From the NCBI GenBank assembly GCA_963580285.1, contig OY757019.1:64748587-64812586 (forward strand): DNA of 64,000 nucleotides. Direction: 5' to 3'. This stretch comes from Lucinisca nassula (taxonomy: Eukaryota; Mollusca; Bivalvia; Lucinida; Lucinidae). A program made the translations under genes and the position numbers. The notes below the pieces were generated by a model, which had not been told where the DNA came from, made no database searches, and was given only the letters and a program-made list of their open reading frames with translations. This document shows positions 43,880-55,537 of this stretch, one piece after another (the first letter of the stretch is position 1; each line of letters opens with the position of its first letter).

Positions 43880-44069
43880 TGATTTTCGCTATTTCTATCG
43901 CTTTCCTTTTCACATTTCTAGTCAATCATTCATATCATAGCAACAGAGAGGCATTGAGTCATCAGTGCATTGCGGTAGCACGTCCGTACGTCATAGTGCA
44001 TTATCTCATGCTCCCAAAAAGACTGGTTTGTAGATAAAATGTGCGCTGATTTTCTTCCTTTGGAACTTG

Positions 44070-44126
44070 GGCAGTGGTGCTCGTTGGGGCCGCGTCATTG
44101 TGGCGGTTCTAACGAGTACCCACGGC
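44070..44126 (+). other. Conserved LINE 3' UTR stem-loop (copy B)
   Basis: The 5' arm GTGGTGCTCGTTGGGGCC pairs with the 3' arm GGTTCTAACGAGTACCCAC over ~18 bp including G-U pairs. It lies ~190 bases after the LINE stop codon, the same relative place as copy A of the 13.8-kb LINE. Confidence 0.7.
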
Positions 44127-44260
44127 TGGTGTTTTTGGGCGAAGATAACAAGTCTAACGTATACCCAGTTTTCTCTAAAGGTGTAAATATCGTTACATTG
44201 TGTAATTATTGCATGCTATATTGCATTGTTTTATAGAATATGTTGTGAATATCCCAAATG

Positions 44261-44310
44261 TAGGGATGAAACAATAAAGATATTGTATTGTATTGTATTG
44301 TATTGTATTA
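44261..44310 (+). repeat. LINE 3' end: AATAAA and (TATTG)n tail
   Basis: AATAAAGATATTGTATTGTA and further TATTG repeats end the LINE and abut array sequence directly. Short tandem tails of this kind replace poly-A in several LINE clades. Confidence 0.7.
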
Positions 44311-46800
44311 TCATAAGAAACAAGAATATATATGGCTTTGGGGTGGGGATCTGGATGGTTTCCGAGAAATGTCGCCTTTTATGAAGTGGATGGGTAGGGC
44401 GTGGCCCCGGCGCACCCTAGTTGGTATCCCTGAATGCGTATTATCATAAGAAACAAGAATATATATGGTTTTGGGGTGGGGATCTAAACGGTTTCTGAGA
44501 TATCGGGCCTTTTACGAAGTGGATGAGTGGGGTATGGGCCCGGCACATCCCAGGGGACCACCAGTTTGGTGTCACTGAATGCGTCTTATCATAAGAAAAA
44601 AAGAATATAATTATATGGTTTAGGGGTGGGGATCTGAATGGCTTCTGAGATATATGAAGTGGAGGGGTGGGGCATGGCCCCGGCGCACCCTAGGGTTGAA
44701 ATCACTGAATGCGTCGTATCATAAGGTGCAAGAATATGTATGGTTTAGGGGTGGGGATCTGAACGGATTCTGATTCCTTTTACAAAGTGGAGGGGGTGGG
44801 GCAAGGCCCATGCACATCCAAGGGGATCCCCTGGTTGGAGTCCCTGAATGTGTCTTATCATAAGAAACAAGAATATATGTGGCTTTGGGATGGGGATCTT
44901 GATGGTTTCCGAGATATATCGCCTTTTAAGAAGTGGAAGGGGTAGGGCATGGCCCCGGCGCACCCTGGGAGAACCCTAGGTTGGTATCACTGAATGTGTC
45001 TTATCATAAGAAACAAGAATAAATATGGTTTTGGGATGGGGATCTAAACGGTTTCTGAGATATTGGGCCTTTTACGAAGTGGAGGGGTTGGGGCATGGAA
45101 CCGGCACATCCCAGGGGACCACCAGTTTGGTGTCACTAAATGCGTCTTATCAAAAGAAAAAAAGAATATATATGGTTTAGGGGTGGGGATCTGAATGGCT
45201 TCTGAGATATATGAAGTGGAGGGGTGGGGCATGGCCCCGGCGCACCCTAGGTTGAAATCACTGAATGTGTCTTATCATAAGGTACAAGAATATGTATGGT
45301 TTAGGGGTGGGGATCTGAACGGTTTCTGAGATATTGGACCTTTAACGAAGTGGAGGAGACGGGGCAAGGCCCAGGCACATCCCAGGGGGTCTCCAGGTTT
45401 GTGTCACTGAATGTGTCTTATCATAAGAAACAAGAATATATATGGCTTTGGGTGGGGATCTGGATGGTTTCCGAGATATATCGCCTTTTATGAAGTGGAG
45501 GGTCGGGGCATGGCCCCGGCGCACCCTGGAAGACCCCTAGGTTGGTATCACTGAATGCGTCTTATACTAAAGAAACACGAATATATATTGTTTTGAGGTG
45601 GGGATATAAACAAATTCTGAGATATTGGGCCTTTTACAAAGTGGAGGGGGGTGGGGCATGGTCCCGGCACATCCCAAGGGATCACCAGTTTGGTGTCACT
45701 GAATGCGTCTTATCATAAGAAAAAAAGAATATATATGGTTTAGGGGTGGGGATCTGAATGGCTTCTGAGATATATGAAGTGGAGGGGTGGGGCATGGCCC
45801 CGACGCACCCTAGGTTGAAATCACTGAATGCGTCTTATCATAAGGTACAAGAATATGTATGGTTTAGGGGTGGGGATCTGAACGGTTTCTGAGATATTGG
45901 GCCTTTTACAAAGTGGATGGGGTGGGGCAAGGCCGAGGCATATCCGAGGGGATCCCCAGGTTGGTGTCACTGAATGTGTCTTATCATTAGAAACAAGAAT
46001 ATATATGGCTTTGGGATGGGGATCTGGATGGTTGCCGAGATATATCGCCTTTTATGAAGTGGAGGGGTGGGTCATTGCCTGAATGCGTCTTATACTAAAG
46101 AAACAAGAATATATATGGTTTTGGGGTGGGGATCTTAACGGTTTCTGAGATATTGGGCCTTTTACGAAGTGGAAGGGGTGGGGCATAGGCCAGGCACATC
46201 CCAGGGGACCCCTGGTTTGGAGTCACTGAATGCCTTTTATCATAAGAAAAAAAAGAATATATATTGTTTAGGGGCGGTGATCTGAATGGCTTCTGATATA
46301 TATGAAGTGGAGGGGCATGTTCCCGGCGCACCCTAGGTTGAAATCACTGAATGCGTCTTATCATAAGGTACAAGAATATGTATGGTTTAGGGGTGGGGAT
46401 CTGAACGGTTTCTGAGATATTGGACCTTTTACGGAATGGAGGGGGTGGGGCAAGGCCCAGGCACATCCCAGGGGATCCCTAGGTTGGAGTCACTGAATGT
46501 GTCTTATCATAAGAAACAAGAATATATGTGGCTTTGGGGTGGGGATCTGGATGGTTTCCGAGAAATATCGTCTTTTATGAAGTGGAGGGGTGGGGCATGG
46601 CCCCGGCGCACCCTGGGAGACCCCTAGGTTGGTATCACTGAATGCGTTTTATACTAAAGAAACAAGAATATATATGGTTTTTGGGTGGGGATCTAAACGG
46701 TTTCTGAGATATTGGGCCTTTTACGAAGTGGAGGGGGTGGGGCATGGGCCCGGCACATCCCAGGGGACCACCAGTTTGGTGTCACTGAATGCGTCTTATC

Positions 46801-46843
<43 letters not shown>

Positions 46844-46897
46844 GCTGGAGATCCTAAGGAAGGGCTCCACAATACAGGTGGAAATATAAAAAGAGAA

Positions 46898-47040
46898 ATC
46901 GGAAACACCACAACACGTTACATTTTGTTTTATTCCTCAAGCGCTTTCAGTAGTTAAACATTATCAAGAGGTTTTGATGTTTCACTACTGAAAGCGCTTG
47001 AGGAATAAAACAAAATGTAACGTGTTGTAGTGTTTCCGAT
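46898..47040. mobile_element. Hairpin element, 57-bp arms, between AT repeats
   Basis: The arms 46,898-46,954 and 46,984-47,040 are complementary with one mismatch around a 29-base loop. They include CCTCAAGCGCTTTCAGTAGT. It is bracketed by A and TA tracts (46,801-46,842 and 47,047-47,061). It interrupts an array unit and encodes nothing. Probably a foldback MITE with TA-rich target. Confidence 0.75.
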
Positions 47041-49143
47041 TTTTCTTTATATATATATATATAGTTTAGGGGTGGGGATCTGAATGGCTTCTGAGACATA
47101 TGAAGTGGAGGGGTGGGGCATGGCCCCGGCGCACCCTAGGGTTGAAATCACTGAATGCGTCTTATCATAAGGTACACGAATATGTATGGTTTAGGGGTGG
47201 GGATCTGAACGGTTTCTGATTCCTTTTACGAAGTGGAGGGGGTGGGGCAAGCCCCATGCACATCCCAGGGGATCCCCAGGTTGGTGTCACTGAATGTGTC
47301 TTATCATAAGAAACAAGAATATATGTGGCTTTGGGATGGGGATCAGGATGGTTTCCGAGATGTATCGCCTTTTATGAAGTTGAGGGGTAGGGCATGGCGC
47401 CGGCGCACCCTGGGAGACCCCTAGGTTGGTATCACTGAATGCGTCTTATCATGAGAAACAAGAATACATATGGTTTTGGGGTGGGGATCTAAACGGTTTC
47501 TGAGATATTGGGCCTTTTTACGAAGTGGGGGGGTTGGGGCATGGAACCGGCACATTCCAGGGGACCACCAGTTTGGTGTCACTAAATGCGTCTTATCAAA
47601 AGAAAAAAAAAAAGAATATATATGGTTTAGGGGTGGGGATCTGAATGGCTTCTGAGATATATGAAGTGGAGGGATGGGGCATGGCCCCGGCGCACCCTAG
47701 GTTGAAATCACTGAATGTCTTATCATAAGGTACAAGAATATGTATGGTTTAGGGGTGGGGATCTGAACGGTTTCTGATTCCTTTTACGAAGTGGAGGGGA
47801 TGGGGCAAGGCCCATGCACATCCCAGGGGATCCCCAGGTTGGTGTCACTGAATGTGTCTTATCATAAGAAACAAGAATATATGTGGCTTTGGGATGGGGA
47901 TCAGGATGGTTTCCGAGATGTATCGCCTTTTATGAAGTTGAGGGGTAGGGCATGGCCCCGGCGCACCCTGGGAGACCCCTAGGTTGGTATCACTGAATGC
48001 GTCTTATCATGAGAAACAAGAATACATATGGTTTTGGGGTGGGGATCTAAACGGTTTCTGAGATATTGGGCCTTTTACGAAGTGGAGGGGTTGGGGCATG
48101 GAACCGGCACATCCCAGGGGACCACCAGTTTGGTGTCACTAAATGCGTCTTATCATAAGAAAAAAAGAATATATATGGTTTAGGGGTGGGGATCTGAATG
48201 GCCCAGGCACATCCCATGGGGTCTCCAGGTTTGTGTCACTGAATGTGTTTTATCATAAGAAACAAGAATATATATGGCTTTGGGTGGGGATCTGGATGGT
48301 TTCCGAGATATATCGCCTTTTATGAAGTGGAGGGTCGGGGCATGGCCCCGGCGCACCCAGGGATACCCCTAGGTTGGTATCACTGAATGCGTCTTATACT
48401 AAAGAAACACGAATATATATTGTTTTGGGATGGGAATCTAAATAATTTCTGAGATATTGGGCCTTTTACGAAGTGGAGGGGGGTGGGGCATGGTCCCGGC
48501 ACATCCCAGGGGACCACCAGTTATGTGTCACTGAATGCGTCTTATCATAAGAAAAAAAGAATATATATGGTTTAGGGGTGGGGATCTGAATGGCTTCTGA
48601 GATATATGAAGTGGAGGGGTTGGGCATGGCCCCGACGCACCCTAGGTTGAAATCACTGAATGCGTCTTATCATAACGTACAAGAATATGTATGGTTTAGG
48701 GTTGGGGATCTGAACGGTTTCTGAGATATTGGGCCTTTTACGAAGTGGATGGGGTGGGGCAAGGCCCAGGCATATCCTAGGGGATCCCCAGGTTGGTGTC
48801 ACTGAATGTGTCTTATTATTAGAAACAAGAATATATATGGCTTTGGGATGGGGATCTGGATGGTTTCCGAGATATATCGCCTTTTATGAAGTGGAGGGGT
48901 GGGTCATGGCCTGAATGAGTCTTATACTAAAGAAACAAGAATATATATGGTTTTGGGGTGGGGATCTAAACGGTTTCTGAGATATTGGGCCTTTTACGAA
49001 GTGGAGGGGGTTGGGCATGGGCCAGGCAAATCCCAGGGGAACCCTCGTTTGGAGTTTCTGAATGCGTCTTATCATAAGAAAAAAATAATATATATTGTTT
49101 AGGGGCGATGATCTGAATGGCTTCTGAGATATATGAAGTGGAG

Positions 49144-49305
49144 TGAGTGAGTGAGTTTTAGTTTTACGTCCCACCAACAGCTAAGGTCATATGGAGACGG
49201 GACCTCGTTTTAAGACTCATCCGAAAGTCTGGAGAAGCCCGGGATCGATCCTGCGATCCCTGGATTACAAGGCGAGTAGCATAACCACTGCACCACGGAG
49301 GCTTC
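49144..49305 (-). mobile_element. V-SINE (RUDI-like), 14-bp TSD
   Basis: TATATGAAGTGGAG flanks both sides (49,130-49,143 and 49,306-49,319). On the minus strand a tRNA-like head reads GCCTCCGTGGTGCAGTGGTT (A box) and GGATCGATCCC (B box). A core then contains GATGAGTCTTAAAACGAGG, resembling the V-domain, and the tail is GGGACGTAAAAC with (CTCA)n. V-SINEs of this kind are widespread in molluscs. It post-dates the local array duplication, since the paired block at 46.29 kb lacks it. Confidence 0.8.
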
Positions 49306-50357
49306 TATATGAAGTGGAGGGGCATGGCCCCGGCGCACCCTAGGTTGAAATCACTGAATGCGTCTTATCATAAGGTACAGGAATATGTATGGTTTAGGGG
49401 TGGGGATCTGAACGGTTTCTGAGATATTGGACCTTTTACGAAGTGGAGGGGGTGGGGCAAGGCCCAGGCACATCCCAGGGGATCCCTAGGTTGGAGTCAC
49501 TGAATGTGTCTTATCATAAGAAACAAGAATATATGTGGCTTTGGGGTGGGGATCTGGATGGTTTCCGAGAAATATCGCCTTTTATGAAGTGTGGGGGGGG
49601 GGGCAAGGCCCATGCACATCCCAGGGGATCCCCGGGTTGGTGTCACTGAATGTGTCTTATCATAAGAACAAGAATATATGTGGCTTTGGGATGGGGATCT
49701 GGATGGTTTCCGACATGTATCGACTTTTATGAAGTTGAGAGGTAGGGCATGGCCCCGGCGCACCCTGGGAGACCCCTAGGTTGGTATCACTGAATGCGTC
49801 TTATCATAAGAAACAAGAATACATATGGTTTTGGGGTGGGGATCTAAACGGTTTCTGAGATATTGGGCCTTTTACGAAGTGGAGGGGTTGGGGCATGGAA
49901 CCGGCACATCCCAGGGGACCACCAGTTTGGTGTCACTAAATGCGTCTTATCAAAAGAAAAAAAGAGTATATATGGTTTAAGGGTGGGGATCTGAATGGCT
50001 TCTGAGATATATGAAATGGAGGGGTGGGGCATGGCCCCGGCGCACCCTAGGTTGAAATCACTGAATGTGTCTTATCATAAGGTACCAGAATATGTATGGT
50101 TTAGGGGTGGGGATCTGAACGGTTTCTGAGATACTGGACCTTTTACGAAGTGGAGGGGGTGGGGCAAGGCCCAGGCATATCCCAGGGGGTCTCCAGGTTT
50201 GTGTCACTGAGTCTGTCTTATCATAAGAAACAAGAATATATGTGGTTTGGGTGGGGATCTGGATGGTTTCCGAGATATATCACCTTTTATGAAGTGGAGG
50301 GTCGGGGCATGGCCCCGGCGCACCCTGGAAGACCCCTAGGTTGGTATCACTGAATGC

Positions 50358-52185
50358 GTCATTTTGCTATAAATATAACAAACCTGTTAGATCTATCGTT
50401 TTTAATTACAATAAACTTATTTCAGATCTTGATATTGATACTAATACTCCTGATTCATGTGATTCTAAAAACTCAGTGTATTGCTATCCTGCTGCTGGTC
50501 ATGTAATTACTGGCAATTTGAAAATTATTCCTGATTCTAGGTTAAGGAATATAATTTCTAAAGGACCGAAATATCGGTTTCCTTCTAAAATTGATTTCAG
50601 TAAATGTAGAGATGATATCGCTGCATCCTTGAATGAATTCGGTAATCGATGGTGTAAGCGAGAGTATGTTGAGCATAAAGCCCTTAAGGACTGGAAACTT
50701 AGGATTTTAAAACTAGTGAATAAACGCATTTCTTTCTATTCTCAAAATACTAACTTATTACCTCCTAAGCCCAAGACACCTTTACGTCATCTTAAACTAG
50801 GTATTCAAGAATTTCATAAGAAGTTTATTTTGGCCCCTGCAGACAAGGCCGCTAACAACGTCGTCGTTGTGTGACGGCTCCACTATGTTAACACGCTTAA
50901 GCAGGAGCTTGTTGGTACTAAGGTCTATGAACTTCAGCCTTTAGCTGAAGAGAGAGCTATAGTAGATAAACATGTTTGTCATTCAGCCCCCAAGTTTGCT
51001 GTGTGTGTTACCGAAGGCCAAGACAAGTTTCCTACGCTATACTGGTTACCAAAACTTCATAAAAGACCATACAAAGCACGGTTTATTGCAAATTCTAGCT
51101 CTTGCACTACCACTGAACTTTCTACATTATTAACTTCCTGTCTTACTGCTATTAAAACGCATGTGATTAAATATTTTGATAAAGTCTTTGAAAAATCAGG
51201 AAGAAATATGTTTTGGTCTATAAAAAATTCGAATGAGGTTTTAAATAAATTGAAATCCAGACATTTTCGTGCTTCAAGTCTGTCTACTTACGATTTTTCC
51301 ACTCTTTACACTACACTTCCTCATAATCTTATAAAAGAAAAGCTTAATGATTTAATTGAATGGGCTTTTCACAGAGAAGAGTCTCTCTCTCTTGCATGAA
51401 ATGTCAGAAATGCATTTTTCACTTCTAAAGAGCATAAGAATTATACACTTTGGTCATGTCAGAAAGTGTGTGATGACCTCACCTTTCTACTTGACAATAT
51501 TTATATTAGATTCGGTACTAAGTTATTTAGACAAATTGTGGGTATTCCGATGGATATGAATTGCGCACCTCTTGTGGCTGATCTGTTCTTGTATTGTTAT
51601 GAAAGAGACTTCATGTTGTCGCTTTCCATTGATAACCAATCTGAAATTATTGAAGCTTTTAGCTCCACTTCTAGATATTTAGATGATTTATTAAATATTG
51701 ATAAAACCTATTTCGATGGTTTGATCAGTCAGATTTACCCCCCAGCACTTCAGTTAAATAAAGCAAATTCTTCTGATACCGAGGCCCCGTTTTTGGATTT
51801 ACATCTATCTATTGTAGATGGGTTTGTTTCGTGCAAAATTTATGATAAACGCGATGACTTTGATTTTGAGATTGTAAATTTTCCTTTTTTGGATGGTGAT
51901 GTTCCTCGTGCGCCATCCTATGGAGTTTATATTTCGCAATTAATTCGATTTGCTAGAGTGTGTAGTCATGTAACTGACTTCAACACTCGTAATAAATTAT
52001 TAACGGCTAAACTCCTTAATCAGGGTTATCGGCACCATAAACTACGCAAAGCCTTTTCAAAATTTTATAGACGCCATTCTGATTTAATTTCAAAATTCAG
52101 TAATGGACTTAAATCTCTTCTGCAACAAGGTCTATCGGAACCCGAATTTTATGGTGACTTAGTATATAAATTCAGAAAAATATAA
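50358..52185 (+). pseudogene. Penelope-like reverse transcriptase, near full length
   Basis: One continuous frame with only two stops, both TGA, at ~50,872-50,874 (after VVVV, probably a former Trp) and 51,397-51,399. Blocks in order are a basic N-terminal region (YRFPSKIDFSKCRDDI), FILAPADKAANNVVVV, then TLYWLPKLHKRPYKARFIAN (the PLE-type PK-x-H block, ~51,040), STYDFSTLYTTLPHNLI (first catalytic Asp), VGIPMDMNCAPLVADLFLY (~51,540), SRYLDDLLNID (YLDD, ~51,680) and a conserved tail to the stop at 52,183. No GIY-YIG endonuclease is seen. It begins precisely within an array unit. Alternative: another lineage of non-LTR-like RT. Confidence 0.75.
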
Positions 52186-52588
52186 AACCGCAATGACTTC
52201 AGCTCCCAATTTCGTAAAATCATTCTTCGATATAAAAAGATTGGGTACAACATGGATGTTATACGACAGACTTCATGCATGGTAGTTAACCCAATCACGG
52301 TTGGCAACATTACTTCCCTCTTTAATTGCATGCCGGTGGGTCAGGCCTCAGATTCTATGACGGCTCCAACGTAAAGGCTTATTGAGAATTAGAGAGATCT
52401 AATTCAAGGAAATGTTGGTTGGTGCCTGATGCTCTGTCTCTGGTCGGGCCCATCGGAGTCTAACTGTTGGTTTTCTTTTGCTCCAACATTTCAGTGGTTT
52501 CTTGCTGTCGAGTCCTCACCGTTGTCTCACCTCTGTGGTTCTTTGATTTTTTTGTGTTCACGGAGGCCTTCATGCGGACTGAACAAAT
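52186..52588 (+). mobile_element. PLE 3' region, interrupted
   Basis: Matches 17,629-18,028 of the shorter PLE, then breaks at CTGAACAAAT. The terminal ~250 bases reappear at 59,139-59,391, immediately before array sequence. The simplest reading is insertion of the intervening 6.5 kb, including the CR1/L2-like LINE, with loss of ~100 bases. Confidence 0.6.
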
Positions 52589-53123
52589 AAGCGAATTGGT
52601 CTGAACTGCGAGTTGTCAGAGTCAATGATTTTTATTGCACATACATATAAAAATACACAATATATGCATTTATATATGGTACCGTAATTCTCTACCTCCC
52701 CCATTCTTATGTTTCGTTTCGGTAAGGATGGATGGAATGAGAATGCTCGGTTACCATATCTATAAAATTCACATGTTCGATCAAGATCGTGTTTTATACT
52801 TCATGCCTGTGCTCTCTACTGTTCTTCTATTTTCACATGTATGTATTGTTTCCAATTTTACCATTACATGTATTACTCTCCTTTTTGGAGAAAACAAATC
52901 AAATGATTAATTACATTGCCAATGCTGTGCCAATGCTGTGCATTAATCCTTTACTCTGACGACCCGCATGTCTGGACCAAATCATTACTCTGTTTCCAAT
53001 AGACACGATGTAGTAAAATGTAGTTATTGAAAACGCCAATCCAAAAGATTACGATTAAAAGCTGGATTTTTTTTTTTTCTCAAAAAATCCAGATAGTTTT
53101 TCTATTTGGCCCCGAGACATTGA
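52589..53123. other. No recognised gene
   Basis: AT-rich sequence of the insert inside the PLE 3' region. The short frames lack motifs. Confidence 0.45.
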
Positions 53124-53172
53124 CTGTGGGTACTCGCTAGAGCCTCAGTGAGGCGGTTCTAGCGGGTGGCCA
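53124..53172 (+). other. Conserved stem-loop (copy C)
   Basis: GTGGGTACTCGCTAGAGCC pairs with GGTTCTAGCGGGTGGCCAC around a short loop, with ~18 of 19 positions paired counting G-U. It is homologous to the stem-loops at 13,587 and 44,070, but no LINE frame is seen next to it, so it is probably a relic of a LINE 3' UTR. Confidence 0.6.
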
Positions 53173-54983
53173 CCGTCGGTGTCTTTTGACGGGAATGAGA
53201 CAAATAGTCCATACCGCTGTGAAACTCAGTTTCAAGGGGGGTACAAACCCTATAGGCGTGTTTTCGCAAGGGAAGTGTGCAGAAATTTTCTTCTTCTTTT
53301 TTATTATTTTTTAATTCTGGAAGAAGCGTCTTTTGGTCAGTGACTACCTCTGGGAGTGTTCCAAGGTGGCCTAAAGACCACTTTTGAGCGGTCTCAATGA
53401 TGGTCTTAATAAAGGAATTTTACTGAGTACTAGTGAGTCAAGTGCCTCTGAGTGTGGGCTGGAAAACAGTACCTAACTGCGACAAAATTGTCTCGTTTAG
53501 TTTTAATGCGAGTTAATGTTGGTCTACCCTGTTTACATAGCTTAACCAATGAGCCCCGTCTGGGTGTTGGTGACCTTTCTGTGTCAATTGTGATCTCACA
53601 AATGACTGCACGCTTTATCTTCCTTATCGGTGGGATCCTGGCCCGTTGTTTTGCCCGATGAGCGTGTTGTGTGTGTCCTGGATCGGAGCAGGTGTAGGAC
53701 AAGCATCTCGGACTTTTTTTTTTCATTTCTCATGCGGTAGTGCGAGTTATATCTTTCTCTGTCTCGTTTTGACTGGTTTGCACATTCAGCTGGCTTATCG
53801 GGCAAATCGGCGGGTCGGTGCCGGTGACTTTAACTTACCCAACTGTCAAGTCTAGAATTTTTAATCCATATATAGCATAGTGATAGTCACATATTAGCAA
53901 CATTTAAAATTACCATTCATAAAAATACTGAGTCGCGTACAAATAAGAGCGACCTTGTACGCAGCACGTGCAATTTCACAGTTCAGTGAATTAATGGGCC
54001 GACTAACCAAGGGAGACAACTTATTCAGTGTATATCAATCCAGTGTATATTAAGTTACTTACCTTCCACTAACCCGTTTTTTTTTTTTTTTATATTTTGT
54101 GTGCGTCTGCAGTAAACGGAGCCTGCACTTGGACCTATGCGACCAGCGAAGACTCGGACCGGCCTGGGCATCCGCAAGGTCTGATCGGAGTTTCTGCTGT
54201 TCGCATGGGTCTTCTGGGGACTTCGGATTGTCACGGGAGCAATGGGAACTGGTGGTACTGATTGTATGCACCGGTTGATCTCGGTCTCGGTCTTCACTGG
54301 TTACATAAATCCGGTCGTAGATTTTGTAATGCGCGGGCTCATATGTTGTCCAAACCCGTTTAAATATGTCTTTTTTTCTTTTGTTCATTCTATAATGTTA
54401 GCAACAATGTTTAGTGCGAACAAATTGACCTAATACTTACCTTTATGCAAAGAATAAATTATTCAATGCTGTGACCGAATACGTCGGGTTGCGAAGGCTT
54501 CTCCTGAGTCTTCGGCGGCTCGTGGGTCGCGATCCATTTGCTGTCCTCATGGTATTAAATGACCAAGTGCATGCCAAGGCCTACAAGAGGGCTTGGGCGA
54601 TCAGCGAACACTCAGATAAGCCTGCGCATTCGCGCAGTCTGATCAGGGTCTTCGCTGATCGCATGAGCATACTATAGGTTACAGTATATGAGGAGAGACA
54701 TTGGCGGGGGGTCGGGTGCCGAGCTTTATTTGAGTCTGGTCTGGTAGCACCGGTCTAACTGCAGGATTTGTTATGCGCTGACTGATATGATAAAGACAAT
54801 TTCGACCTCTTCGGAAAACTGCGAAGATGAATATGTGTGTTCGGTCGGGTGTTGAATTATGCTGATAGAGGTCACGAGTATCAGGTCAATTTGCGCGCAC
54901 TATAAATCATTATAAGATGTCACGTATTGCGACATCTGGTCCTGGCGTGCACTGTTTGCCTATACCTTTATGTTTTCTTTCTC

Positions 54984-54986
<3 letters not shown>
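53173..54986. other. No recognised gene; paired inverted motif
   Basis: The one structure I see is a ~70-base imperfect palindrome at 54,140-54,215 (GACCAGCGAAGACT...). A related copy lies in the opposite orientation at 54,599-54,664 (GCGATCAGCGAACACTC...). The open frames on both strands have no domains. Confidence 0.4.

Positions 54987-55021
<35 letters not shown>
54987..55021. repeat. (ATT)n microsatellite
   Basis: Uninterrupted TTA/ATT trinucleotide repeat. It lies ~500 bases upstream of the LINE ORF. Confidence 0.95.
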
Positions 55022-55022
<1 letters not shown>

Positions 55023-55537
55023 TCCTCTAGATATTTTAAATGGACTTTTGTACCATATTTTATTCGTTAAGTCTTTGTGCATTGTTCAGCAGATGACCGC
55101 TAGACAATGAGGATCCTGATCAGAAAATAACAGATATGTCCATTGTTTGCATCCTTGATGTCTAAGCCCAAGTTATGGGTGTTGGGCCTGCTTGGGTCAT
55201 CATTTCAACACTACATTCAACTCTAGCTGATCTCAAACTCCTGCTTAAAAACCTCATTTCTTGCTGCCATTTTAAGGTTATAAGTTTGATCAAATTTAAA
55301 CATATATAGATTTCTGATGCTCATGATGTACCAACTTACTAACCAACGATATGGACTTTTACTTGTCATTGTACATGTATTTGTTGTTTTGTTATTCTCT
55401 TTATTTTTCTTTCTTTTATGTATTCATGGTAACGGTACTCAAACCTAGTATTTACATATTAATGTTTAATCATCAAATATCCTTGTGTTCAGCCAAGCTG
55501 CCCTATTTACTAAAATCTTTGTACACTATCTCTCCGA

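Larger units (their letters stand above)
44311..50357. repeat. Tandem array, central block
   Basis: Array units of A-D type, interrupted by a hairpin element (46.8-47.06 kb) and a V-SINE (49,144-49,305). Local duplication is visible: 45.36-46.6 kb repeats as 48.2-49.6 kb (offset 2,832, rising to ~3,007 after the SINE). The block ends in GAATGCGTC at the PLE; the array resumes after 59,391 with TTATACTAAAG, so the two sides were once continuous. Confidence 0.88.

Noticed and set aside
43945..43960. TCATCAG (CTGATGA on minus) downstream of the second LINE
   Set aside because: No GAAA at a workable distance with a stem II, and no stem III or stem I.
49236..49305. tRNA gene on the minus strand
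   Set aside because: The tRNA-like region is followed by a V-domain-like core and bounded by a 14-bp target duplication, so it is a V-SINE and not a functional tRNA.
53430..53855. Overlapping 60-100-codon frames on both strands
   Set aside because: No homology-like motifs, no codon pattern, and frames overlap on both strands.
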